Below are positions 26,978 through 35,315 of a DNA stretch of 64,000 nucleotides, piece after piece. The position numbers and the translations under genes were made by a program. Each line of letters opens with the position of its first letter. The stretch's first letter is position 1. The stretch comes from Seribacter sulfatis (lineage in GTDB: Bacteria; Verrucomicrobiota; Verrucomicrobiia; Opitutales; Seribacteraceae): the NCBI RefSeq assembly GCF_964187635.1, contig NZ_CAXLMO010000023.1:1-64000 (forward strand). The letters run 5' to 3'. The notes beneath the pieces are model-generated. The model was given only the letters and a program-made list of their open reading frames with translations. It was not told the DNA's origin and made no database searches.

Positions 26978-27922
26978 ATGAAGTTTCTTCCAATCGTTTT
27001 CTTCTTTTTCTCTTTCTTTTTATGGGGAGAAGATTTCATGATTAAAAAGGCAGGGAATTTAAAGGGGATTCTTAATGCCAAAGGAGATGCTTGGATCGAG
27101 GTTAAGGAGGACAAAGGTTTGCTCGAACGTTATCTAGCACCGTGGCAGGGAGGTTCGCCTGCTCGAGGGGGCGGTTTTGATTTAAAGACGCTTGGTGTTT
27201 TTAAAGAACTCGTGGTCGGAAACCGGGTACGATTGGATTGGTTTTGGGATGGTCATCTAAGAGTTCGTTCAATCAAAATTATCAATCCATTTAAAAGAAA
27301 TGGGGTTATGAACGGCATTCTTGTTCAAAAAGGAGACAGATGGATTGACGTGGAAAGTGAGGATAGTTTTTTACCCTGGCGGTTTTATCCAAAATGGGTT
27401 GGTGGTATGCCTGAATCTGGTGGTGGGTATAATCCGACCACCTTGGCATTCTTTGATAAGTTTGATGTGAACGAGCCAGTTCGTATCGTTTGGAGTTATG
27501 ACCACCGTCCCCGAATCGAGCGATTTATAGAACAAGAAATAGAGGATGTATTTGTACCTTTTTATGAAGGCAAAACAATTCCTGTCGGTGTAATTAATTC
27601 ACAATCAGTTCGTCCCTCGGTTAATCCATTTGACCAAGCGGTCCCGGCACCCCAAGCCAATCCATTTGATCAAGCGGTTCCGGCACCTCAAGCCAACCCA
27701 TTTGATCAAGTGCCTAACTCCAGCCCTTTTAACCCCTTCGATTCACCAAGTTTACCTTCGAGTAATCCGTTTGATGAGACGGGCAATAGTAAGCAACAAC
27801 CTAAATCGCCCTTGAGTAATAACCCATTCGATAATGTTCCTGCCCCAGCGGGGAAGCAATCCAATCCCTTTGAAAATGTTCCCTTACCGGGAAACCCATT
27901 TGATGCTTTGCCTAAGAACTAA
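26978..27922 (+). CDS. Secreted protein with duplicated domain and NPFD repeats
   Basis: A 314-residue protein. Residues 1-17 form a signal peptide (FLPIVFFFFSFFLWG). Two homologous domains follow at about 25-105 (GNLKGILNAKGDAWIEV ... PWQGGSPARGGGFDLKTL) and 108-190 (GVMNGILVQKGDRWIDV ... KWVGGMPESGGGYNPTTL). From residue 215 to the end the chain is low complexity and contains eight NPF motifs (seven NPFD, one NPFE). Part of this region is encoded by 36-base tandem repeats. The domain is of unknown function; because the protein is exported, the repeats would be outside the cytoplasm. It is the last plus-strand gene of this cluster and ends four bases before a convergent lipoprotein gene. Confidence 0.75.
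   Translation: MKFLPIVFFFFSFFLWGEDFMIKKAGNLKGILNAKGDAWIEVKEDKGLLERYLAPWQGGSPARGGGFDLKTLGVFKELVVGNRVRLDWFWDGHLRVRSIKIINPFKRNGVMNGILVQKGDRWIDVESEDSFLPWRFYPKWVGGMPESGGGYNPTTLAFFDKFDVNEPVRIVWSYDHRPRIERFIEQEIEDVFVPFYEGKTIPVGVINSQSVRPSVNPFDQAVPAPQANPFDQAVPAPQANPFDQVPNSSPFNPFDSPSLPSSNPFDETGNSKQQPKSPLSNNPFDNVPAPAGKQSNPFENVPLPGNPFDALPKN
27623..27715 (+). repeat. 36-base tandem repeat encoding NPFDQAVPAPQA
   Basis: Two nearly identical 36-base units lie at 27623-27658 and 27659-27694, and a third partial unit starts at 27695. The differences between units are mostly silent third-position changes (GAC/GAT, GTC/GTT, CCC/CCT), which suggests a duplication now maintained for protein sequence. The unit length is a multiple of three, so copy number change would keep the frame. 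Confidence 0.85.
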
Positions 27923-27926
27923 ATTC

Positions 27927-29219
27927 TTACCGTAAAAATGGGTTTGAATTGAAAGTTGAATTCTCGTTTTTAATGGTAATTTGGGAACCATTGGAAAGGA
28001 GCCAATTTGCTTCGCTGGTCATGCCTTTCTGCCACATTCTCTTTAACTTCGTTCTTTTCCGATCAATTCTTTCGTCGAGAGGAATGATATCATTGGATTG
28101 TTTGCTAGACCACAGAATGTCAATAATAACACCCCTTGAATCCAACCCCACAATCTCAACTGCTGCTCCCTGTTTTTCGAATTGAGATAACATCTCAGGA
28201 TCTAAAGTAGTGTCAATGGCAAGCAAGGTTTCATTCGCCAAATTCATCGCATCAAAGACAAAATCTTCGTATGTTGCGTTGAAGCGAGCATTAAGAAGGA
28301 AGCCGTCCATATTTCGGATGGCGATTGCCTGAATATGTGAGGACCAAATGGGAGTAATTTCATTTCCTCTTTCGTCAATTGCACAAACTAAAGCCGGTGC
28401 ATTATTTGGGTTTCGGTAGGAAGGAATCTCCAATATCTTTTTTGCTGCTTCATCAATTGCTCGTGAAAACCCGTCTGAACTAGCCGGGTGAACGGTATCC
28501 AATCTTTTATTATCCGGCATGTTAACAATTAAAGCATGAGTTTGTGGATAGTAGGTGTATTGTTCCGCTGAAAGCACGCCATTTTCATTAAAACTACCTT
28601 CTTCCCGAAGGAGTTCATCTAAAGTTAGTATTTTACCTCTAGGGTGGAAATAGGAGCGGTATGGACCGACTGGTTTACCATCTGAGAAAGAAGCATCGAG
28701 ACGAAGATGATTGGTTACTTCCAATTCACCAGGATCCATTCCTTTATCGTTTAATTGATCGTGGTAACGATTTACATCACTCGGAGAACTAGGATAATAC
28801 AGTTTGAAAGTGCCATCTAATTCTCCATTACTATACGATTTTTCATAGACCAATTCTCCGGTCTTTCCGTACGCGATAAATAAACCGTTTCGTTTCCCTT
28901 TTTTGAATGCCCCGCTTACTAATTCTAAGCCATTTTCTTGCCAGAAAGTAAAGTTTCCATCCTTTAACCCATTTACAAAACCAATTTTGAAGTGATCGTT
29001 TCCATCTGGGTAATGGTCGACAATAAAAGCTCGTTTAGTGCTCCCGAAAGGTTTCTCACTACCTAACTGGTACAGGATTTGTGTTCCATTCTCATCCCTC
29101 CTGTATTCAACATCATCGGGGTGAAGTTCTTTATCTGAGCATGCAGCAAGCAAAAAGAAAAATACTAAATAAGCGGTCCGGTAGAATTTTCTAAATGTAT
29201 GATTGAATTGAATGCTCAT
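27927..29219 (-). CDS. Lipoprotein with MORN_2-like repeats
   Basis: A 430-residue protein with a type II signal peptide ending in the lipobox LAAC (C27). The N-terminal half has repeats of the MORN_2 / YwqK type: IGFVNGLKDGNFTFWQENG, SGAFKKGKRNGLFIAYGKTG and KSYSNGELDGTFKLYYP. These three-stranded repeats often occur in outer-membrane or toxin-immunity proteins. The C-terminal half (about 240-430) is unrecognised and includes a duplicated-looking pattern, 'D.RG.......WSS' (IDERGNEITPIWSSH and LDSRGVIIDILWSSK). It is the third gene downstream of the HtrA protease on the minus strand, with a 45-base gap to the preceding gene. Confidence 0.75.
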   Translation of the reverse strand: MSIQFNHTFRKFYRTAYLVFFFLLAACSDKELHPDDVEYRRDENGTQILYQLGSEKPFGSTKRAFIVDHYPDGNDHFKIGFVNGLKDGNFTFWQENGLELVSGAFKKGKRNGLFIAYGKTGELVYEKSYSNGELDGTFKLYYPSSPSDVNRYHDQLNDKGMDPGELEVTNHLRLDASFSDGKPVGPYRSYFHPRGKILTLDELLREEGSFNENGVLSAEQYTYYPQTHALIVNMPDNKRLDTVHPASSDGFSRAIDEAAKKILEIPSYRNPNNAPALVCAIDERGNEITPIWSSHIQAIAIRNMDGFLLNARFNATYEDFVFDAMNLANETLLAIDTTLDPEMLSQFEKQGAAVEIVGLDSRGVIIDILWSSKQSNDIIPLDERIDRKRTKLKRMWQKGMTSEANWLLSNGSQITIKNENSTFNSNPFLR

Positions 29220-29264
29220 GAGATAACATAATATCTACAAGTTAATAACAGTCGCAAGGAAAAC

Positions 29265-30029
29265 TTATTGAGTCCTTGTTCGAACTTGTTGGGCAATTTC
29301 AAGGACATCGCTCGCCGGTAAAGTGACAATTTCTGATGGTCTGCCACCGACCATTTTATATACCACTACTCCCAACCATTTTCCACTCTGGTCAAAAACT
29401 GGAGTACCTGGGCTAGTATTTTCGATTACAAAGTACTTGCGTGGTTTTTGTATGACTGCATTTACCCAACCTCGTTGAAGGGTGGATTGTCGATAAAGAG
29501 TCTGTCTTAACTTTCCAATTGAAACTACCTCGTCTAAAATTAATGGATCGGCCTTTTGTTTTGCTTGGGATGGAACTTTCGAAAAAATAACCTCTTTATA
29601 TTCATCCTTTCTCTCCTTAATCGGAAGGACATAAGCGAGGTCGAGGTCTACATCTTTTAATAGAAGCTTGGCGGGTACCTCGGTCCCGTCCTGCATTAAA
29701 AGCATCACTTCCGTGTAGTTTACATTCACGGATGCACCAGGGGTGCGGATTCGCGAAAGAATATTGGCAGTCGGGTCGACTTTATTCAGAGAGAGCACGG
29801 TAAGACCATCCTCTGCAATAATGGTTCCGAGTGCTTCCAGTTTTTGTTCTTGGGGAGGAAGGCTTCTTCCCCCCGCACTAATTTCCAATTTTACCGTTAC
29901 TGAAACCCAGGTAACGCAATTCGCATTTTCCTTGAGCAATTTTCTCCACAGTATTTCCGGTTTTTTTCCCAATGCTTGAAATGAAACTCCAAGAAAAAGA
30001 GCGAGTGTGAAAAGTACGAGTTTTTTCAT
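29265..30029 (-). CDS. Exported trypsin-fold protein lacking the catalytic triad
   Basis: A 254-residue protein with a signal peptide (KLVLFTLALFLGVSFQALG). The body aligns by pattern with the protease domain of HtrA: GTIIAEDGLTVLSLNKVDP corresponds to the strand where HtrA has 'TN.HV', but no histidine is present; VDLDLAYVLP corresponds to the 'D.DLAVL' aspartate and keeps it; NTSPGTPVFDQSGKWLG corresponds to 'GNSGGPL' but has threonine where the catalytic serine should be. It is therefore probably a pseudoprotease with no PDZ domain. It is encoded 21 bases downstream of an intact HtrA, so it may modulate that enzyme or compete for its substrates. The assignment rests on motif spacing only. 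Confidence 0.7.
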   Translation of the reverse strand: MKKLVLFTLALFLGVSFQALGKKPEILWRKLLKENANCVTWVSVTVKLEISAGGRSLPPQEQKLEALGTIIAEDGLTVLSLNKVDPTANILSRIRTPGASVNVNYTEVMLLMQDGTEVPAKLLLKDVDLDLAYVLPIKERKDEYKEVIFSKVPSQAKQKADPLILDEVVSIGKLRQTLYRQSTLQRGWVNAVIQKPRKYFVIENTSPGTPVFDQSGKWLGVVVYKMVGGRPSEIVTLPASDVLEIAQQVRTRTQ

Positions 30030-30050
30030 ATAAGTTTTGTCAGACTCCGT

Positions 30051-32075
30051 TTACGTGTTATCCCAATCGGGTTCAAGTTCAAGAAACAGGGTATGAATGC
30101 CTCTTTTCACAAAGAATATAATTCGTTTCTCTTCGTTTTTGATCCATTGATTCATTTTCTTTTCGAACAAATCAACCTCACTCATACTCTCTCCATTAAT
30201 ATTGAGAACTAAATCGCCCTGTCTCAGACCAGCAAGAGATGCCCAACCTGCAGGTTCCACATTCTCGACCACCAATCCGGGTTCCTTTTCCTTGAGCCTT
30301 TTGCTTACTCGGTCACCAAATGATAATTCACGAACTGTAAACTCGAAGGTCTCTTCTTCATAATCCGGTAGTTCATTGGAAGGATCCGGGCGTTTTTCCA
30401 AAGTAACATTAAGGTCAAGTTTTTTTCCGTCGCGCATTCCGGAAAATAGGGCAAGTGAGCCAGGTTTATATTCTTTGATCATATTTCCAAAAACTTCTGC
30501 ATCTTCAGTTCGGTAAGCTTGGATAATCTGCCCATCAATTCGAAACAGAAGATCTCCCGCTTGCATGCCAGCTTTTTGGGAAGGTGTTCTGGGGTAGACT
30601 TGTGCAATTCTAACTCCTCTTGTTGTTTTAGGCATATTAAGGGCTTCAGCAAGTTCACGGGTTAATACTTGTGTGGATACCCCTAACCATGGTTTCCAAG
30701 CCTGAACTGGGCGATTTTCTTCCGCTTCCGGTCCAATCTTAACTACCGTTAACAACTTGGCCATGTCTCGTTCAAAACTGACCAGAGTAGAAACCGGTTC
30801 ATTTTTCCCTTCGGTTATTTTTTTGGATAGGCGAACCAGATCTGCTATACCAGTTACCGGACTTCCGTTTATTCCAGTGATCACATCCCCGCGGTTTAGG
30901 CTAGGTTTTGCACTGTTGGAAGGCCCTCCCCGGCCAACCGAGTGAACCTGTGCACCCTTCTTCGATGAGCGCCGTGCTTCAAGTGATGACATTAAGGTGA
31001 AGTCCCGAATGGTAATACCCCAACTTTTCAATTCTCTTTCTTTGGCAAATGCAGATTCGCGAGTGGCCGTAGTCAGTACCCATGACATCTTTTTATTTTT
31101 CCTAAGCCCCGTTATCTTCAACTTCTTACCAACCTTCATTCCATAGGATAATTGATTGAAAAGAGGAAGGTCCTCTGCAATTCGAGCCATGACTGTACGA
31201 CCGTCGTAAGTTTTGATTAAATCCCCGGGTTTCAAGCCGGCATCCTCAGCAGGGGATTCTTCAATAATACCAGCAACTAATATTCCCTTCTCATTGGGAT
31301 TCAGTACGGGTTGACATTCCAGTCCAGTCCAACAACGGGAAATAAATCCGTTCTCGGCTAATTCTTTGGAAACGGTGCGTGCTAAGTTGGACGGAATCGC
31401 TCCGCCCAAGCTACCAATTCCGACTTCGTTAATACCAATAATATATCCCTTTTCATCGACAAGTGGTCCCCCGCTGTTTCCAGGGAAAATGACTGCATCA
31501 TGCCCCAACCAGCGCACTAATTCCCCCACATTCTCTCCATCCAGCCTAAAAGAACCCTTATTGGGAGAAATGAGTGCGACATTGGAAACGATGCCACGGG
31601 TTACGGATTGGGAAAGTCCTGCCGGGCTTCCCATTGCAAAGCATACATCTCCAATCTCCACCTTATCCGAGTCTGCAAAATTGGCCACAGTGAGAGGTTT
31701 ACTATTTGCAGGGCGATCCTCCATTCTTAGAAGTAGTACTGCAAGGTCAGTCATCGGATCTGCACCTAATAAATCGGCCATAACTTCCTCGCCGTTATGT
31801 AGCCTGCAGGTGATTCTGGTTGCTTTGCCCGCCACATGGTGGTTAGTCACCACGCGTCCATCCTTGGAAATAATGACTCCACTCCCTGTTGCCCGTGATT
31901 TCATCATCCTTCCACTCGAACCCTGTTCTGAAACCACTTCGATTCGAACAATTGCGGGGTACACATTTTCCACTGCTTCAGCGAGGGGCAGGGTGGGGGC
32001 GTTTTGAGTTTCTGCCCATGAATAGGAATTCAATAGTAAGCAAAAAAGTAGTATGTTTCGGTATGTATTGAGCAT
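30051..32075 (-). CDS. HtrA/DegP-like serine protease with four PDZ domains
   Basis: I place the start at the ATG opposite 32075 (MLNTYRNILLFCLLLNSYSWA), which gives a proper signal peptide; the longer frame adds 33 residues without such character. The product is 674 residues. The trypsin-like domain keeps the full triad: histidine in VVTNHHVAG, aspartate in DPMTDLAVLLL and serine in FPGNSGGPL. At least four PDZ-like units follow: GIIEESPAEDAGLKPGDLI, SLNRGDVITGINGSPV, RTPSQKAGMQAGDLLFRID and EPAGWASLAGLRQGDLVLNI. DegP-type proteins usually have two, so this is an extended form. It would act in the periplasm in protein quality control. It begins the minus-strand operon shared with the pseudoprotease and the MORN-like lipoprotein. 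Confidence 0.88.
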   Translation of the reverse strand: MLNTYRNILLFCLLLNSYSWAETQNAPTLPLAEAVENVYPAIVRIEVVSEQGSSGRMMKSRATGSGVIISKDGRVVTNHHVAGKATRITCRLHNGEEVMADLLGADPMTDLAVLLLRMEDRPANSKPLTVANFADSDKVEIGDVCFAMGSPAGLSQSVTRGIVSNVALISPNKGSFRLDGENVGELVRWLGHDAVIFPGNSGGPLVDEKGYIIGINEVGIGSLGGAIPSNLARTVSKELAENGFISRCWTGLECQPVLNPNEKGILVAGIIEESPAEDAGLKPGDLIKTYDGRTVMARIAEDLPLFNQLSYGMKVGKKLKITGLRKNKKMSWVLTTATRESAFAKERELKSWGITIRDFTLMSSLEARRSSKKGAQVHSVGRGGPSNSAKPSLNRGDVITGINGSPVTGIADLVRLSKKITEGKNEPVSTLVSFERDMAKLLTVVKIGPEAEENRPVQAWKPWLGVSTQVLTRELAEALNMPKTTRGVRIAQVYPRTPSQKAGMQAGDLLFRIDGQIIQAYRTEDAEVFGNMIKEYKPGSLALFSGMRDGKKLDLNVTLEKRPDPSNELPDYEEETFEFTVRELSFGDRVSKRLKEKEPGLVVENVEPAGWASLAGLRQGDLVLNINGESMSEVDLFEKKMNQWIKNEEKRIIFFVKRGIHTLFLELEPDWDNT

Positions 32076-32195
32076 AATGGAATAATGTTTAAGCGTAACG
32101 GAGTAGTTCTTTCGTTTGACTACGAACTCGACATCATTCAATTGATGTCTATCCTTGAGTAAAGGCTCAAGCAAGAAAACAAAAGGAAAAGATAC

Positions 32196-33566
32196 ATGAA
32201 AGACAGTTCAAGTGCCTCACCAATTCTTTCCGACAGGCAACGGAAGTTTCTAGGGTTCGTGGCTTGTTTTGCCGGTGCATTATTACTGGGATGTTTACTG
32301 GCCTCAGTCATTTTGATATTGAATCGTGCCTTTGACTTGTTTGGCGGGGTCATCTGGTCATTGGCAATCTCGGGTATGCTCGCCATTTTGCTTCGCCCGA
32401 TCGTGACCTTTTTAGAGGAGAAGATTAAACTGGGTCGTTTTTCCTCCATACTCTTACTTTACATACTAGTAATAACATCGGCTGGTTCTGCGACTTGGTT
32501 ACTAGGAGGGAAAATAATTTTTCAAACCAAAGAATTTTTGGGAACCGCAGCAGATTGGCCAGATCAACTCGAGGAAAAAGCGAAGGACTCACTTCCACCT
32601 GAAACTTGGGAGTCGATTTCCGGGCAGGTGGAATCTTTCAAAGAATACTGGAAAGGAATTGTAGGAGAAGAGACTAACAGCATTCTGGTTTTACCCCCCC
32701 CTGAGCAGGAGATTTATGATACCCTTGGAACTGATCAAAGGGAAACTTTTCGCTTACTTGATTCGGAGGAAAAGCATGTCTTTTTTGCAATTGAAGAAAA
32801 AGTCGAGCAAATCGAATACTTGGATCGCAAGGCAAGCGAGATTCACAACCGTGCGATGGAGACAATGGAAAAGCAGGGTGGTGAAATAGCTGAAAAGTCG
32901 GCGGCTGTTATTCAGTCAGCTTGGAGTGGATTGCTCGGATTCTTTGCCCAAATGACTTACCTTGCCGTTATTCCTATCTATCTTTTTTATTTTCTTAGCT
33001 CCAATCGTAATCTAATTGATGAATTAGACCGGGAATTAAGCTTTCTTTCTGATTCAGTAAGAGAGGATGTGCTTTTCTTAATCCGGGAATTTGTAAGTAT
33101 ACTGGTTTCCTTCTTTCGTGGACAACTTATGATTGGACTGCTTATGGGGGTCGGATATGCAATCGGGTTTAGCATTAGCGGATTAAAATTTGGGATTACT
33201 CTAGGACTACTCTTTGGTTTGTTAAATATAGTACCCTATCTTGGATCGATTGTCGGAATTATCACCGCGCTTTTGGTTGCTTATTTGCAACCAGAGGGAA
33301 TTGCAGAGACCGGCGAATGGAATGTTTTGATTGGGTGTGGTATATCTTTTGTGATCGTCCAGGTAATCGAGAGCTATTACCTGACACCCAAAATAATGGG
33401 ACAGCAAACTGGTCTTCATCCCGTTGTGGTTATGGTCTCAATCTTTTTCTGGGGTACTGCCTTAGGAGGTATTCTAGGCATGATATTCGGTATCCCACTG
33501 ACCGCATTTATTATTGTTGCTTGGCGGTTATTGTGCAGAAAATATTTTAATCGTTCTTTTTGTTAA
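32196..33566 (+). CDS. AI-2E family transporter (TqsA/PerM-like)
   Basis: A 456-residue inner-membrane protein. The first pair of helices (GFVACFAGALLLGCLLASVIL, GGVIWSLAISGMLAILLRPIV) is followed by an unusually long soluble segment at about 105-245, then the conserved core (YLAVIPIYLFYFLSSNRNL, FRGQLMIGLLMGVGYAIGF, GLLFGLLNIVPYLGSIVGII and the terminal GTALGGILGMIFGIPLTAFI). The family covers exporters such as TqsA and also sodium/proton antiporters, so the substrate is unknown. The gene is divergent from htrA, sharing a 120-base upstream region. Confidence 0.85.
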   Translation: MKDSSSASPILSDRQRKFLGFVACFAGALLLGCLLASVILILNRAFDLFGGVIWSLAISGMLAILLRPIVTFLEEKIKLGRFSSILLLYILVITSAGSATWLLGGKIIFQTKEFLGTAADWPDQLEEKAKDSLPPETWESISGQVESFKEYWKGIVGEETNSILVLPPPEQEIYDTLGTDQRETFRLLDSEEKHVFFAIEEKVEQIEYLDRKASEIHNRAMETMEKQGGEIAEKSAAVIQSAWSGLLGFFAQMTYLAVIPIYLFYFLSSNRNLIDELDRELSFLSDSVREDVLFLIREFVSILVSFFRGQLMIGLLMGVGYAIGFSISGLKFGITLGLLFGLLNIVPYLGSIVGIITALLVAYLQPEGIAETGEWNVLIGCGISFVIVQVIESYYLTPKIMGQQTGLHPVVVMVSIFFWGTALGGILGMIFGIPLTAFIIVAWRLLCRKYFNRSFC

Positions 33567-33827
33567 GGTTTACCTGGGGGACGAACCGGTTAGATCGCTT
33601 CACATGATTCTTTTTATTATTGATACACCAGTTTGACATGCCATTTGACAAATTCGTTAAAAGTTTCCAAAAGGTACTAAAATAAGGGTCACTTAGACAG
33701 TAAACTAGGTTAGTTCGAGTTCTGTTATTTAAATTACCTAACTAGAAGTTAAAAAAGGTCTGAAGTGGGTGGTTTCTGATTGGCAGAAAAGCGATAAAAT
33801 TTTTTGATAGAAATCAATTATAATACT
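33567..33827. other. Intergenic region, no gene seen
   Basis: The 261 bases upstream of the DUF1080 gene hold no credible reading frame. TTGACA occurs twice within 20 bases (about 33632 and 33647), which could be -35 elements, but I do not find a convincing -10 hexamer at the right distance from either. The region is AT-rich and probably carries the promoter of the next gene. Confidence 0.4.
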
Positions 33828-34520
33828 ATGAAAACCATCTACTTCTTTTTTCTACCCTTCGTCATTCTATACTCCGTTTTAGGGGCCAGGGAAAAATCTC
33901 AATCTCTTTTTAACGGAAAAGATTTAACTGGCTGGACGATGGATATTCCGGCCTGTGATAAAAAACCGGATTTGCCAAAACCATTTATTGTTCGGGATGG
34001 TATGCTGGTGAGTCTAGGGAAGCCATTTGGGCATTTGCTGACCGAAAAGGAGTTTGAGAATTATCGATTGATTGCGGAGTATCGTTTTGCCGGTAAACCC
34101 GGAAACTGTGGCGTTTTGGTCCATGCATCAAAACTGCGAAACTTGTACAAAATGTATCCCCAATCAATTGAGGTACAGATGAACCATACTCATGCGGGAG
34201 ATTTTTGGTGTATCGTGCAAAATATTGAAGTTCCCAATATGATAACAAGGAGAGGGGCCAAGGAGAAATGGGGAATTACCGAGGGAAAAGCCCGACGAAT
34301 TCTTAATTTGACTGACGGATCCGAAAATCCGGTTGGGGAATGGAATCGAATGCAGATTGAGTGTTTGGGGGATGAAGTAAAAGTCTGGGTAAATAGTGAA
34401 CTGGTAAACCATGGTCATTCCTGCACTGCGAAGAGGGGAAAACTTTCCATTCAGGCAGAAGGTTCAGAAGTGGAATTTCGCCGACTCGATCTGACTACAA
34501 TTCAAAAACTTAGTAAGTAA
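33828..34520 (+). CDS. Exported DUF1080 (3-keto-disaccharide hydrolase-like) protein
   Basis: The start is the ATG at 33828 (MKTIYFFFLPFVILYSVLGA), which gives a clean signal peptide; the product is 230 residues. The motif SLFNGKDLTGWTMDIP is the typical beginning of DUF1080, a concanavalin-like lectin/glucanase fold expanded in Verrucomicrobiota and Planctomycetota, and AGKPGNCGVLVHA and SIEVQM are further conserved strands. Some members hydrolyse 3-keto-glycosides; most are untested. It is exported to the periplasm or outer membrane. The next gene starts 14 bases downstream, but PrsW is functionally unrelated, so the link may be only transcriptional. Confidence 0.85.
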   Translation: MKTIYFFFLPFVILYSVLGAREKSQSLFNGKDLTGWTMDIPACDKKPDLPKPFIVRDGMLVSLGKPFGHLLTEKEFENYRLIAEYRFAGKPGNCGVLVHASKLRNLYKMYPQSIEVQMNHTHAGDFWCIVQNIEVPNMITRRGAKEKWGITEGKARRILNLTDGSENPVGEWNRMQIECLGDEVKVWVNSELVNHGHSCTAKRGKLSIQAEGSEVEFRRLDLTTIQKLSK

Positions 34521-34534
34521 CAAGGAATTAAACT

Positions 34535-35236
34535 ATGACTTTAATTTACCTTGTTATGGCACTTGCACCGGCTCTCGCCATTGCACTTTATATTTACTGG
34601 AAAGATAAGCATGAAAAGGAACCCGTGGGTGTTTTAGTCATGTGCTTTATCCTAGGGGTCTTAATTTGTTTTCCTGCAGGCTTTTGGAATTCAGGGGTAT
34701 TTGAAATATTCAAGTTCGACTTGGCGGACAAAAATAATGACATGCTGGTGTCTTTTTTTATGGCTTTCTTTGTGGTTGGACTGGGGGAGGAGTTGTTGAA
34801 ATATTTAGTGGTGGTTTTGTATGCTTTTCGAAAGCCAAGCTTTAATGAACCCTTTGACGGAATTGTATATGCGGTAATGGTCAGTCTTGGATTTGCCGCG
34901 TTTGAAAATGTTATTTATGTGATGGAAGGGGGATTGGGGGTGGCAATTATGCGGATGTTTACTGCTGTTCCCATGCATGCAGCTTTTGCGGTGATCATGG
35001 GATACTACATCGGATTATCTAAATATTACAAGGGGAACGCCCGAACTGAAAAGAGTCTCAAAGGATTATTGTATGCTGTCCTGCTCCACGGCTTTTATGA
35101 TTTTGTTCTATTCCAGGATGATATACCGCTGTTAAAACTTTTGATCTTCCCGATAATTGTATGGGCATTTTTCCTATGTCGGAAAGCGATGAAAAAACAC
35201 TTGGATGTTTCTCCATTTCATCCTGATAGGAAGTAG
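34535..35236 (+). CDS. prsW: PrsW-family intramembrane metalloprotease
   Basis: A 233-residue membrane protein with the conserved PrsW residues in order: E85-E86 in GLGEELLKY, E124-N125 in AAFENVIYV, H148 in PMHAAFAVI and H185/D189 in LLHGFYDF. The N-terminal YWKDKHEKEP between the first two helices is also typical of the family. PrsW of Bacillus subtilis cleaves an anti-sigma factor (site-1 cleavage); the family includes many proteins of unknown target in Gram-negative bacteria. No anti-sigma factor gene is nearby. It lies between the DUF1080 gene and dnaE. Confidence 0.85.
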   Translation: MTLIYLVMALAPALAIALYIYWKDKHEKEPVGVLVMCFILGVLICFPAGFWNSGVFEIFKFDLADKNNDMLVSFFMAFFVVGLGEELLKYLVVVLYAFRKPSFNEPFDGIVYAVMVSLGFAAFENVIYVMEGGLGVAIMRMFTAVPMHAAFAVIMGYYIGLSKYYKGNARTEKSLKGLLYAVLLHGFYDFVLFQDDIPLLKLLIFPIIVWAFFLCRKAMKKHLDVSPFHPDRK

Positions 35237-35315
35237 GGGTTTGAAAATGTGCGCAAGATTGCCTTGAAACCATTTCATTCTTGGATGATGGATAGGGGAA
35301 AACAATTACTATTTA

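Noticed and set aside
27623..27715. CRISPR-like repeat
   Set aside because: The 36-base repeats are directly adjacent without spacers and lie in frame in a coding region.
31366..32007. 213-codon open frame on the plus strand
   Set aside because: It lies antisense inside the HtrA gene, whose motifs are clear; the translated sequence is rich in Pro/Ser/Thr as expected of a shadow frame.
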